A stretch of 64,000 nucleotides of DNA from the NCBI GenBank assembly GCA_029961685.1, contig JARWKL010000004.1, forward strand, positions 32,431,645 to 32,495,644. Direction: 5' to 3'. A model generated the notes under the pieces. The model worked only from the letters and a program-made list of their open reading frames with translations. It was not told the DNA's origin and did not search any database. How positions within the stretch are numbered: the first letter of the stretch is position 1; every line of letters starts with the position of its first letter. The DNA comes from Aristolochia californica (taxonomy: Eukaryota; Streptophyta; Magnoliopsida; Piperales; Aristolochiaceae). Positions 54,005 to 64,000 of the stretch are shown here, one piece after another. The position numbers were made by a program, and so were the translations under genes.

Positions 54005-54175
54005 CTCTCCTCAAGATGGAGTCTATAACTTCAGTTTGCAATAAAAAGGATTCTTTGTCTTCAATTTTGTTTTCTAAAAAAAATATTCTTCACATATGCA
54101 ATTCTTCATAGATGAAAGAAACTTCATCTTTTGTTCTTATCTTGTTCTCCCCCTTACATGGATGTTCTAGTAACA

Positions 54176-54640
54176 TAAAATTTGAATACCACAACATATG
54201 GAATTTTTCATTGTAGATTTATTATTCTTCTTCTTCTCAAACGTGGAATTTGGAAGAAGGCACAACCATTGCGACACTAAACTGCCAATTTGAATTCTTA
54301 CATGCATAGAAAATAAGAAGTGGACATACATCAAATCAATAGGGTAATGAATGTGACTAGACTTTATTCACCTTGTAGAATCCATCATGGTAGATTTTGT
54401 CACCTTAAAATTTGATTATCACAACACGTAAAATTCATCATTGTAGAATTATTATTCTTTTTCTTCTCAAACGTGGAATTCGGAATAAAGCACAACCACT
54501 GCAACACTCAACTTCCAATCTGAATTCTTACATGTAAAGAAAATAAGAAGTGGACATACATCAAAACAATAGAGTAATGAATGTGACCAAACTTGATTCA
54601 ACTTGTAGAATCCATCATGGTAGATTCCATCACCTACCTC
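54176..54640. repeat. tandem duplication of about 230 bp inside element I
   Basis: 54176-54405 and 54406-54640 share the words cttctcaaacgtggaatt, cttacatg and agaaaataagaagtggacat, then gtagaatccatcatggtaga, in the same order. No coding capacity is evident. Confidence 0.8.
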
Positions 54641-55979
54641 ATCCTTTATATTTCTCCTTCGATTCTTCCCCTCAAGTTGGGAGGTAACGACAATGATCCC
54701 AAATTGAAACAAAAAAAATAGCTGTAGTAATTGTCTCTTCCATCAAGGTGTCCCAAGGATAAGCACTCAATCGGACAGAGACTCTCACAAAGTAAAACAT
54801 GGTTGATAAAACAAAAGTCAAACCCAACATCAAAGGATTTCAAAAAAAATAGTGATAATAATCACTAAAGAGAGTAATGCTTGTCACTAAAAAGACATCA
54901 ATGAAAATCCAAAGGGTTGACCAAAATGGGAGTAAACGAGAGTTTTAAAAAGAGAATGGTAGGAGAAAGACTGCCAAGTAAAAGGTTGATGGGGAATTAA
55001 AGGAAGAGAAAATAAAAAATTGGCTAAAAACCATGGATTATATGAGAAAAGGAAACTCAATTCACGTCAATTCTTAGAGAGATAATAGGAAAGAAAATAG
55101 GAAAAATGAGAGATTTTTTGTTGAACTGACCTTTGGTACTTTTGATATCAATATCTTCAAAAATATAGCTCAGAATCATAAATGGTTTGTTGTTCAAGAA
55201 ACTAGACTCAAAACAAATTTAATTTTATATCTAATTTTACATAAAAAATATTTTTTCTTGAATCTTTTATGACCTCTTGATTCTCTTCATTTTGTAGCTT
55301 GACCTTTTTTTACTCCAATGCTAATATCTCTTTAAATATAGATCAGACTGACATGAAATTTTCTCCTTCGGAATTAATAAATTTAATCCAAGTATAAATT
55401 TAATTAATAATATATATTTATTTTGAGAGAAAAAATCTGATAGATTTTAGACTCTGTAATATGGCCGAACTGAGTACTCTTTCTTCTTTGGCCAGCATGA
55501 CTATTGACCCTTGCAAAATTGATATATCCTTCTAGAAAACTCTGATTAAGGGTTGGTTTGATAAGGTAAAAAAATGGAGTTACATATATTTATTTTATTA
55601 CATAAATCTCCATATAAATTATCATTCTTGATGGCATAAAATGGCTTCAAAGTTGAAGCTTTCTACTATTGCCCAAACCTCTTGTAGTTTGACCTTTACT
55701 ACTTCAAATATCAATTTCTCTTTGTAGAAAACTCAAATTGCCAAAATTCTTTTAGCGTTGTAAATTAAACTTGAAGATATTTCCCTAAATATATAATTTC
55801 AATATGAAAAGTTTGATATGGAGGTGTGAATGCCAAGAAAATAATGGGTATTGGGATAGAAAAGAAATAAAAAGGATAGAATACAAACCTAAACTACTAG
55901 AGATACTAGATCACAAAATGATCAAATTATCTCTATGGGTTGACCAACTCAACTCATAGAACCTGCTCTAAAACCATTT

Positions 55980-56290
55980 TGAATTTTTGTAAAAGATGAA
56001 AACTTCACTGACTTATTTTAATTTGGGTACATGAGTCTCTATTTAAATAGGGAAAAGAAGTAGAATCCAATTACAATTACACTACCTTTGTCCCAATCAC
56101 ACCCAAAGACTAACACTTAAAGATAAGTCCTAGCATAATTAAACAACTGAACATAAATAGAAGACTATAATAACTAAAACACCTTTAAACTGAAACTCTT
56201 ATATGAGACCTTCTTCCGTAATAATTCTGGCTCTATAAGACTTTTTACTTTGAGAATTCTGTGAGACTCATCATTATCTTCTCTTCAATA
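55980..56290 (-). repeat. element I 5' LTR
   Basis: The 311-bp unit starts TGAATTTTTGTAAAAG and ends TCTCTTCAATA, the partner of 53696-54004. Confidence 0.72.
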
Positions 56291-57257
56291 GATTACAGGG
56301 GTAAAAATGATGGAGTTATTAGTTTGATATGAGTAGGATAATTTTTATTTTCTTAATTTAGAAGAGTATAGAACGATTTTTTTGGGTTAATGTCTACTAA
56401 GTTATACTAGTTTTGAGGGACTCATTTTTCTTATTTTTTTAATGTAACGTTGAAATTTTCTATTCTTAAATATTTTTCATTGACACAATTTTTTTAGATA
56501 TTTTTTTTAAAAAAAATTATATTTGATATTTTATTTTACTAAAAATTTAACGAATAAGTATAGTAATGTATGAGATTAATTATTAATTTTTTTATTTCCT
56601 TGGAAACTGCACTCATAGGCCTATTTAATTTTCCTTGAATTTTTAAAAAAATTTCCATGTAATTTTCCTAGTAAGTCACTAATAGGATTTTATCTAAAAG
56701 TTTCTTGGAAATGTGTATCCTATTAAAAAAAAAATAGCTTTTCCTGAGATATAAATTTCTAACCAGGGACACTAACGAAGCTTTAGAGAAATAACGGATA
56801 AGGTAATAGAACAAGTCGTTGCATTTTGGGACCAACATGTTGAAAGGATTTTAGAGGTAGATTGAAATCTAGTTTCCACTTATCCCAATTAATTCTCCTG
56901 TGTTGCTCTTAACTCTTCTCTCTAAAACTGAAGGTGGAAGCCAATTTCTTGACAAACAGAAACAACAAATTGCAATGCTCCAGAGTGTAGTATCTTTTTC
57001 TTTCATGGAGTCACGGGTGGTGGGATTACATGAATCTGGATCCTTAGTGAGTGCACATGCGTTCATTTGTTTGTTTCTACCTTGGCATGGTCTAGTATTT
57101 TGATGATTTTCAGCGGCCCAATCTTTCTGGCCATCCCTTTTGCTAAGTAATCTACTTTATTCTCATCTTTACTCCATTAGTTTATTGATCTAGGGTTTAA
57201 TGTTCGTTTCTTTAGGAATATACACACTATAATTCTAAAAAAATGCTACAATCGGTT
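56291..57257. other. A+T-rich spacer, no gene seen
   Basis: Long A and T runs are present. ORFs at 56869-57103 are short and overlapping on both strands without motifs. It ends at the inverted terminal repeat at 57258. Confidence 0.4.
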
Positions 57258-57599
57258 TGTTAGTGCACAATGAAGGAAAGTGAAAGTGAAAGTGAATTAA
57301 TTCTCACTCCCGATTGAAAGTGAAATTAGAGGATCGCCCTCGACCCTAAAAGGCTTTTCAATCATCGACTCAGCCTCCCTCTACACTGCATTGCGCTTCT
57401 TTTCACGTCCATGGCGTCATCGAAGATTTCATCCCAGTTAAGCACCTAAAAGATCAACTGCACCATCACTGTACTCATGAAATGGATAAAATCGCAGGCT
57501 AAGCACCAGAAGGCCCAGTTGCTGGAATACAACAAGCTCATCTACCTCATCCTCTCGGTTAAAAAGAATCCCGCAAAGTCGAGCATGAACCTTTCTAAA

Positions 57600-57794
57600 T
57601 GATAGAGATAGAGATAAACATAGTGATAGATATAAAGATAATGATAGAGATAAAGATAACTAGTGATTGAATTAGAGATAAACTCAAATTATAGAGTCCT
57701 AATCACCTACAATCTTTCTATATAATTCTATAAATAGTTTACACCTGATCAATAATAATTACAGCAATATTATTCTTCATTCCTATATTCTATA
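57600..57794 (+). repeat. element J 5' LTR
   Basis: The 195-bp unit opens with degenerate GATAGAGATA repeats and has a TATA box (TATAAATA) at 57729-57736. The primer site begins at 57795. Confidence 0.88.
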
Positions 57795-58420
57795 TGGTAT
57801 CAGAGCTTCCGATCGATTAATCAGAACCAGTCTGCCGTAGCTGGAAATTTTTATTGGAAGCAGCCTCTGTAGCTGTAAACACTACTGCCACCCATATCTA
57901 GTATTTTCTCCTCCCTTTCTCAATGCAATATTGCCAAAGGTATTTTTGGAAAAAGAAAACTACCGCCACCGCTTTGCCTGACATCCTCGACGCCGTCACC
58001 CCCATCCACTATGCCGGCAATTCCCTCTCTCGGCTGACCTATTTTACCCCCTCCCCCTGAAGCCACCGTGTGCTGCCGACGATTCCGTCATCATCGCCGC
58101 AATAGAGTCTCTGCTCTGCTCAAAGTTTCCAATGACGGTCCTGCGACACGAAATCTCTGCAACAGTCGACGAGTCTCTTACCTTCGTCGACCGTTAAGAA
58201 TCGTCGCCCGCCGTCACTAAGGAACCAGCTACACGACGTCGCCGCTTGCCGCCGCAAGCCTTTGCCACTCACAACTGCAAATTATCGCTTATCGACCGGC
58301 CCTTACAATGCCAGCCAGAACCGGTAGCTCGCTGCTCGCAACTGCACTCCGTCACCACAAGCCACCGCATGCCGTTCACCTCGACGGCCACAGAGCCGAC
58401 CGCTGCCGACCGCTGAGGAT

Positions 58421-58421
<1 letters not shown>

Positions 58422-58457
<36 letters not shown>
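58422..58457 (+). repeat. homopolymer of 36 C
   Basis: There is an uninterrupted C run inside element J. It creates a poly-proline or poly-glycine ORF on each strand that should not be read as a gene. The run length may be partly a sequencing or assembly effect. Confidence 0.9.
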
Positions 58458-58861
58458 TTCGGCGCGCAAAACCTGTGTTCTCTCCAACTCACTCTCCTGA
58501 CAATATCGTCATCACGATTCAGTCTCACCGCCATCATTCGTGCCTCCAGCCAGAGCGTTGGCCGCCCATCTCAGCAGCACCGAGACAACCTAAGTTCAAG
58601 GGGGAAAAATTATGTCCCCCTTGGATGCATCATCCCGCGCACGTACGTGCACTGCGTGCAAACTTGCACGTGGGATTTCACACGAGTAAGTTTCGCACGT
58701 GCAACAATTTTTTATATATAAAAAAAAACTCAATGAATTCATCCTATCCGGACGATGCGATTACTTCCACCCCAACCGCTGTCTTTTTACAAGACATGCA
58801 ATTATGTCCATCCCAACCGCCACTAGTGTTGCTGCTCTGCCACCTGACGATGAAATTTTGT

Positions 58862-59261
58862 TGTTATGCACTCAATAACATTATTATTATAGTGTTTTCT
58901 TTAATTTACTTTATTTATTTCAGTTTTAGGCAATAGGGGTATTTTTGGAATATTTTATTTATAGGGGTATTTTTGTAATATTTTATCATAAACCCTAACA
59001 GGGTGAACCCTATTTAAGGGGTATGAGTAATGAGAAACACAAACATTGAAGTATTAATAATTAGGTTAAATCTAGTGTAAAGAGGTGAGATCCGAGGTTA
59101 GGGTTTTCCTAAAAAACCCACGTATTCTTTCATCCACCATTGATCTTCGTCTTCCCCATATCTTCCTACTACCCCTATGGTAATGCTTGAAAGACCCGTA
59201 ACCCATGGTAGATTGCAGATCCTCCCAAAGAATCCTTGTGTTAGATCCGGGACCGTAACAT
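58862..59261 (+). repeat. solo LTR of gypsy H inside element J
   Basis: The 400-bp unit runs TGTTATGCACTCAATAAC to GGGACCGTAACA, related to 23876-24221. Flanks TTTGT (58857-58861) and TTCGT (59262-59266) form a TSD with one mismatch. The interrupted sequence (gatgaaatt + cgtccgcac) is a unit of the 54-bp minisatellite, which confirms the insertion point. Confidence 0.85.
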
Positions 59262-59690
59262 TCGTCCGCACTAGTCGCCTCCAGTGTCACTACTCTGCCA
59301 CCTGATGAAATTCATCTGCACCAGTCGCCTCCAGTGCCGCTACTCTTCCATCAGACGATGCAATTCCGTCTGCACTAGCCACCTCCAGTGCCGCTGCTCT
59401 ACCACCTGACGATGAAATTCCGTCCGCACCAACCACCTCCAGTGCAACTACTCTTCCACCAAACAATGTGATTCCGTTCGCCTCAGCTACCTCCAGTGCA
59501 ACTGCTCTTCCACCAGACGATGTGATTTTGTCCGCCCCAGCCTCCTCCAGTGTCGCTGCTCTTCCTCCTGATGATGTTGTCCACCCCAGCCGCCTCTAGT
59601 GCTGTTGCTCTTCCTCTGGTCGATGCGATTCCGTTTGCCCTACCCAATTTCAGTTCCGCAGCTCGACTCAGCCGCTACCAGTGTCGTTGC
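59262..59690 (+). repeat. 54-bp coding-type minisatellite in element J
   Basis: About seven to eight head-to-tail units with core ctccagtgccgctgctct and ccacctgacgatgaaattcc recur at 54-bp steps, that is 18 codons reading SSAAALPPDDEIPSAPTT. Earlier units lie before the solo LTR (58750-58861). Codon-length periodicity is kept in most units, so the array may once have been part of a translated frame. Confidence 0.82.
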
Positions 59691-59777
59691 TCTCTCCAAA
59701 CCACTTCCAAGAACTTGCTTCCTTTTTTTTAAGATTAAGATTGGACTCTCCTCTCGAAGCTCCATCTTGCAGGGGCA

Positions 59778-59971
59778 TGATAGAGATAGAGATAAACATA
59801 GAGATAGATATAAAGATAATGATAGAGATAAAAATATATAGTGATTGAATTAGAGATAAACTCAAATTGTAGAGTCTTAATCACCTCCAATCTCTCTGTA
59901 TAATTCTATAAATAGTTTACACTTGATTAATAATATTACGAAAATATTATTTTTCATTCCTAAATTCTATA
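59778..59971 (+). repeat. element J 3' LTR
   Basis: The 194-bp unit is the partner of 57600-57794 and is followed by the CTAAA target copy at which RSL1D1-like coding resumes. Confidence 0.88.
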
Positions 59972-60772
59972 CTAAAATCTCGTTGCCTCATCCTTTGCAT
60001 CTGCTCGACGGCTCTAAAGAGATCTACCTCATTATCAACAACTGCGATTGGGGTCCGAATCCCTTCACTTTCGAGGATGCCAAGAAGAAAATCCAGCCCG
60101 AGTCCATCCCAGTCTTGAAGGTAATCAAGCTCTCCAAGGTCAAAATGAATTTCCGTCCTTTCGAGGCCAAGCAAAAGCTCTATGAATCCTATGACCTCTT
60201 ATTTGTGGACAAGACCGTTCTTTCCCACTTACCGTGGCTTATCGTCAAACATTTATTTAAAAAGAAGAAGATTCTAATACCCATTGATCTGTCCCACAAG
60301 AATTGGAAAGCCTAGATTGAGCATGTGTGAAGCTTTGCGCTACTTTATCTGAGTTGGACATATTGGTAAGTTATTGGAAGATTTAGTTGGTGATGATGAT
60401 AGTGGGGTGAAAGAAGTGAATGAACTTAATGTTGTAGACGTGGTCACTGGAAAAGAGCAAAAGAAAAAAAGGAAGGCGGGCGAAATGGCTGGGACAAAGA
60501 AGAAGAAAATCAGGAAAGAAACAAATGACTCGATTGGAACAGAGAAGAAGAAAATAAAGAAGAAAGATGAATTTCCTATAGAATTTGAGGTGGATCAACA
60601 GAAAAAGAAGACAAAGAGCAAAGGAAAATTGGAGCAAGAGAGTTTATCAACAAAAAAAACTGGTCAGGGAGATGCCATTGGATCTCTTAATGGTGTGATG
60701 AAGAAAATCAATGTAGTGAAATCTGGAGAAGAGAAGACAAAATCAATAAAGAAAAAGAAGAACAAGATGTGA

Positions 60773-61068
60773 AATATTTATTCTTTAGAGGAGTAAGAGA
60801 TGGCCCTCTCTTAAATTGTGGAACTCTCAGTTTTTTTGGTTTCATCATTGTTAACTATGGCCGTGTCGTCTTATCTTGGGTTTTCTAATCAAATCTACCC
60901 AATTTATTTCAACCATTTGATTCTCTAACTATCTTAAAAGGTTAAATCTATCAGAGTATTTTATTAATAAACTCCTTCACTTTCTATAATATTTTCTATT
61001 GTGCATACTAATACAAGGATTCACTTTACATTGCACTTTCCATTGTGCACACTAATACAAATAAATAA
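60773..61068. other. 3' flank of the RSL1D1-like copy within the TIR unit
   Basis: This stretch is presumably 3' untranslated or flanking DNA copied with the gene, followed by the subterminal repeats of the right end (from about 60985). No other feature is seen. Confidence 0.4.
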
Positions 61069-61124
61069 TTCACTTTCACTTTCACTTTCATTTTCAATTT
61101 CCACTTCACTTCAAAATGCACTAA

Positions 61125-61673
61125 TCTCCACCGCCTACACCCCTATATGAAGACAATCTCCATTCAAAGTGGAAAGAAGGTTTAAAACATTCAACTCTTC
61201 CATTCATGGAGAGCCTAGGAGTTCTACAAACTGTTAAGCTCTGAAGGACTGTGGAGTGTGTGCATCTTCCCATCTTCACTATCTTAATCTGTAATGTCTA
61301 GAGAACACAAACCCAAGTACCCAACTCTTACCTTCTTTTGTATAATCAATATAAAATAGTATTAAGTAACCTGTCTAAAGGATTCAATTGAGATTGCAAT
61401 CAAATGCATAATCTACTAATTTACCCAAAAAGAGGAAGCTCAAAATCATGTTTTGGTGTCAAAATTCAAACACCCAAAATGCTGAGGAATATTTTATGTG
61501 GAAACTTTCTGTAATATTGAAAGATAAATCATCTGAAAAGAGGTGATAACAATACAAATGAGCTCACAAAGCTGAACCAGAAGTTATGATCTTAATCTTT
61601 ATTTTTTATTTTTCTCTTTTCCAAAGCATAGACAACTCCAAAAGGGTCTTGAGCTGTTATTCCTCATGCTTCA
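61125..61673. other. unassigned stretch
   Basis: Low-complexity but not repetitive in this window. No coding or RNA feature is recognised. Confidence 0.4.
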
Positions 61674-62114
61674 GTGAGAGACTTCACAGTATTCTGTATA
61701 GGAAAAAGAGAATACAACTTTTATGCTCTGTCAAGTGGAAATATTATAGCATCTTTTAACCTAGAAAAAAACCCCAAAACTGGGATACAACTACTTTGTG
61801 GGATGACACCAGTCATGAGGGGGATATATGCCACTTTTGGGACATATTTTCTGTTCATGACTGTTATCATACCATGTTACTGGACCAGGAACCACCAATT
61901 CAGTCATCTTGAAATTTTCATGGATATCCCATGGCCGATTCAAGATAAAAAGTGTTGTATTGACGAACCCAACGACTTCATCTACTCTACCTGTGAGAGC
62001 TTTAGAGTGGTAGATTTATATTCAGAAGCATGGTCTTTTCTTTCTTCAGTAAATTATTCATGTTTGATATTGGTCGGCATCTATTTGTGGGACATTGCAG
62101 AGAAGGATAGATAG
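61674..62114 (+). other. open reading frame of 146 codons, doubtful
   Basis: This is an ORF without recognised homology. It has two hydrophobic stretches (IYATFGTYFLFMTVIIP and a C-terminal SCLILVGIYLW) and several Cys. No splice context, promoter or Kozak signal stands out, and it is not part of an element. It may be chance, or an exon of a degraded gene. Confidence 0.2.
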
Positions 62115-63179
62115 ATCTAGTTCCAACAGGATGCTTAAATTTCTCATTTTGTGGTTTGCAGATGATGGCCACTATGGGCAGGACTCTTCAAGTTTACTAC
62201 CTTAAGACATTAACTCTTAGCATTATATTCTACATGTTGCATTTTATAGCAGTTTAGGTATAATTTTTTAGAATTCTTAGAACTCAGACTGAACTTTTCA
62301 TTCAGAAATGACTTTAGAGCTGAGAATTTGAAAGCTTTATTCTTTTTGGCATGGTTTCATTGGTACAATAAGACAAGGAAATTCTAGCTATATTTTTGCA
62401 GTAGTTGGTATTTATGCTAGTTTTACTCCTGGAATAACCAAGTGCGCTTATCTTTTTTATTATATATTATGTTCTATGTTTTGCGTATGTTATTCTATTA
62501 TGAATTGGTTTAATTAATTCATGTGCTTTCTTTGTAAAAATGGATTGGGATAAAGAAACAAACATAGTTTAAGAATTATTAAGAGGATGGAGGCAATTTG
62601 GACTGTAGAGGCGGTAGTCTGTGGAGTACAACAAATCAAGATAAAAAGCCTAGAGTAGGTATGCTTTTTGACTCAATTGAGGAAGCATAAATATTATATT
62701 ATAATTATGCTAGGGATGGAGGATTCAATAATTTTTACTCAAGCCTCAATGCTTGCCCAGATGTGTGCCCTTGTTCTTCTTCCTCTTCCTTGACTTAGAG
62801 GAAATCTAAATCCCTTCAACAAATTATTTTTAATGAAAACGCATTTTTATATTATCTTCAAAAGACATTAAATATCTTCCCTTTTACTAAAATATTGAAA
62901 CAAACAATGAATGCTAATTTGGAAAATGAGTTGCTCAAATTATTGTGCCTAAATCTCGCTATGCCTAAGTGTTTTTGAGACAAACGAGCATAAATGTTGT
63001 TGTTGTCCTCTTCAAAGATCGGTTCCAGAAAGATCCACCACCAATTTGCAACAACACAAGCATTCACGAGAATAATAAACAAGACAAAAGTAAAAAAAAT
63101 AGGGAATTAATGAAAACTCATCGATGGCCTCTTCTCATCGCATAATCATTTTCCCTATGTGGACACCCTTGACACAACT
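62115..63179. other. unassigned A+T-rich spacer
   Basis: No gene, RNA or element boundary is recognised in this stretch of about 1 kb. Confidence 0.4.
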
Positions 63180-63540
63180 TGTTATGAACCTAATAACAGG
63201 TCGAGTCATGCAGGCGCCATGGCTGAGTCAGTAACTTTGTTTTTCAAGTAAAATACCGTGGAGGGGCAAATCCATAATTTTCCCTTGAACCTTTTGTTTT
63301 TCAAGTTAAATGTCGTGGAGGGGCAAATCTGTAATTTTCTCTTGAACCTTGTGGCATGAACCCTATTGAGAGGGGAAATGGAATGGAAAGAAGGAAGTCT
63401 GAATTTAGGTTAAACAGAGGCTTTGAGTTATCCTAGATGAGCTTGAGGGTGTGCATTCTCCTTAACGAACCTAGGGTTTTCAAGCCTCCTTTCGTCTTAT
63501 TTTTCTTTCTTTCTCTTCTTCTTCCCTACAAATCGTCGTG
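63180..63540 (+). repeat. gypsy H-like LTR, 3' end missing
   Basis: It starts TGTTATGAACCTAATAAC. From about 63398 it parallels 24074-24180 (ttaggttaaacag, then ttctccttaacgaacctagg). The first half holds a 60-bp tandem duplication (63236-63351: tttgtttttcaagt ... cttgaacct). The usual end (GGGACCATAGCA) and primer site are absent before gag-like sequence begins. Confidence 0.6.
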
Positions 63541-63548
63541 TAAGGAGC

Positions 63549-63980
63549 TTGAACAAGGAGATTCAGACAAAAAGAGAAATGCGGGAAAAATGGCGATCAG
63601 CATGGCAGGCAAAAGAGGAGGCACGAGATACATCATGGAAGACCAGATTTAACCAGAAACTCGACCTATTCATGAGTAGGTTGACAGAGATACTGGCCGG
63701 AATAAGCCAAAACCCAGACCGAAGAGGGGAGAGAAGTCGAGCGCCAACAAGCATTACAGCCATGGTTTCTTCTTCCGAAGAATCATCAAATGTGTGGCTC
63801 TCAGTTTTGGAACTCCACGAAATCCAAACCAAGGGAGGGAACTTTGGTGGGAAGGCAGACACATCAGTTTCGGAAGCAGAGGGAGACGATATGGTTGAGG
63901 AAGAGAAAAATTCTGGGAAAGTCAGCGTTGTTTCCCAAAATAAACCTAAACCGAAGACGACTCTGGGAATCCAAAGCTAG
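63549..63980 (+). pseudogene. gag-like N-terminal region of a gypsy H-like element
   Basis: This 143-codon frame has a charged helical start (EMREKWRSAWQAKEEA, then WKTRFNQKLDLFMSRLTEIL) and a disordered, Glu/Lys/Ser-rich second half, and it stops at 63978. Position directly after an LTR and the helical start fit the leader part of a plant gypsy Gag, but no gag core or knuckle is reached before the window ends. It may instead be an unrelated captured fragment. Confidence 0.4.
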
Positions 63981-64000
63981 CTTGAGAGCAAGAGCAGAGG

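Larger units (their letters stand above)
53696..56290 (-). mobile_element. element I: protein-less LTR retrotransposon
   Basis: Two LTRs of about 310 bp in direct orientation (53696-54004 and 55980-56290) share the order aatccaattacaatta, agataagtcctagcataatt and acctttaaact. Just inside the left LTR ctctcctcaagatgg is a polypurine tract complement. Just inside the right LTR cctgctctaaaaccatt is the complement of a TGGTTTTAGAGCAGG primer-site-like sequence. The element is therefore antisense. Its 1,975-bp interior lacks gag and pol motifs. A TSD could not be confirmed. Confidence 0.72.
57600..59971 (+). mobile_element. element J: small LTR retrotransposon in the RSL1D1-like copy
   Basis: LTRs of 195 and 194 bp (57600-57794, 59778-59971) start TGATAGAGATAGAG and end ATTCTATA. 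A perfect primer site TGGTATCAGAGCTT follows the first LTR. Perfect CTAAA duplications flank the element (57595-57599, 59972-59976). The 1.98-kb interior has no pol domain. It holds a C-run, a 54-bp coding-type minisatellite and a solo gypsy H LTR (58862-59261). It must be non-autonomous. Confidence 0.9.
57411..60772 (+). pseudogene. RSL1D1: ribosomal L1 domain protein (RSL1D1-like), split by element J
   Basis: RSL1D1-like plant proteins are nucleolar proteins with a ribosomal L1 fold, linked to ribosome biogenesis. The first part (ATG 57411 to 57599) has one stop (57447) and then MKWIKSQAKHQKAQLLEYNK and LIYLILSVKKNPAKS. The second part (59977-60316) has ISLPHPLHLLDGSKEIYLII, IPVLKVIKLSKVKMNFRPFE, LWLIVK-like LPWLIVKHLFKKKKI and DLSHKNWKA. 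Without element J and one CTAAA copy the two parts are in frame. After 60316 in-frame stops follow (60313, 60328, 60358), most of the rest of the L1 domain is missing, and a Lys-rich nucleolar-type tail appears in another frame (60374-60772). I infer a dead copy. Confidence 0.85.
57258..61124. mobile_element. candidate TIR element carrying a host-gene copy
   Basis: The left end (57260-57299) reads TTAGTGCACAATGAAGG and then three AGTGAA-type units. The right end (61069-61124) is its inverted complement with an 18-bp insertion: attcactttcactttcact ... tgcactaa. Subterminal copies of the end motif (attgtgca-ya-ctaatac) occur at about 60999 and 61050. Between the ends lie the RSL1D1-like pseudogene and element J. 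No transposase is present. A TA dinucleotide adjoins both ends, too short to identify the superfamily. Confidence 0.55.

Noticed and set aside
58308..58721. 137-codon ORF with a long proline run, and a glycine-run ORF opposite
   Set aside because: Both are created by the 36-C homopolymer; there is no conserved sequence around it.
57258..61124. Assignment of the TIR unit to a named superfamily
   Set aside because: Only a TA is shared at the borders; no 8-11 bp TSD and no transposase, so hAT, MULE, PIF/Harbinger and mariner cannot be told apart.

Overview
The window is plant nuclear DNA, very probably from a flowering plant with a repeat-rich genome. The evidence is the dense nesting of Ty1/copia and Ty3/gypsy LTR retrotransposons, initiator-tRNA-Met-type primer binding sites (TGGTATCAGAG), A+T-rich spacers, and broken copies of plant nuclear genes. 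The species cannot be named. I see no intact host gene, no rRNA or tRNA gene and no CRISPR array. Almost every coding region is a retrotransposon gag or pol carrying stops, frameshifts or deletions.

Repeat families, named here only for cross-reference. Gypsy A and gypsy B are chromoviruses with a C-terminal chromodomain-like tail; A has LTRs of about 840-920 bp and B of about 470 bp. Gypsy H has LTRs of about 350-400 bp. Copia E has LTRs of about 340-390 bp and copia F of about 590-610 bp. Family D is a protein-less LTR element (LARD-like, about 2.9 kb) whose PPT and LTR start match copia E. Smaller items are a TRIM with 83-bp LTRs, element G with inverted LTR ends, protein-less elements I and J, and solo LTRs of families C, E, F and H plus an unnamed 303-bp unit.

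Layout. 1-3.4 kb: a possible LINE scrap, a copia gag relic and the 3' end of an antisense gypsy A. 3.4-10.4 kb: two family D elements head-to-head, forming a large inverted repeat; the second is split by gypsy B1. 10.4-10.6 kb: an exon-like fragment of methylenetetrahydrofolate reductase. 10.8-20.9 kb: antisense element D3, holding a solo LTR-E, a 303-bp LTR-like insert, a complete gypsy B2 (12038-17255, perfect 5-bp TSD) and element G. 21.5-43.25 kb: one gypsy A1 copy blown apart by copia F in its 5' LTR and by antisense gypsy A2 in its 3' LTR. Inside copia F lie gypsy H, a TRIM, a 3.3-kb mosaic of host gene fragments (aspartate carbamoyltransferase, poly(A)-binding protein and unidentified pieces), copia E and gypsy B3. 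43.4-51.2 kb: antisense copia E2, split by a solo LTR-F, D4 (itself holding solo LTR-C) and D5. 51.2-53.2 kb: a gypsy A3 end. 53.7-56.3 kb: protein-less LTR element I. 57.26-61.12 kb: a unit with terminal inverted repeats that carries a ribosomal-L1-domain (RSL1D1-like) pseudogene, split by LTR element J. 61.1-64 kb: mostly unassigned sequence ending in a gypsy H-like LTR and gag.

The genes do not form a pathway. The biology here is insertion history: target-site duplications let much of the order of events be read, and four different host genes have left fragments among the elements. The most notable items are the multi-gene fragment mosaic, family D as a likely parasite of copia machinery, and the RSL1D1-like pseudogene whose frame closes exactly when element J and one TSD copy are removed.
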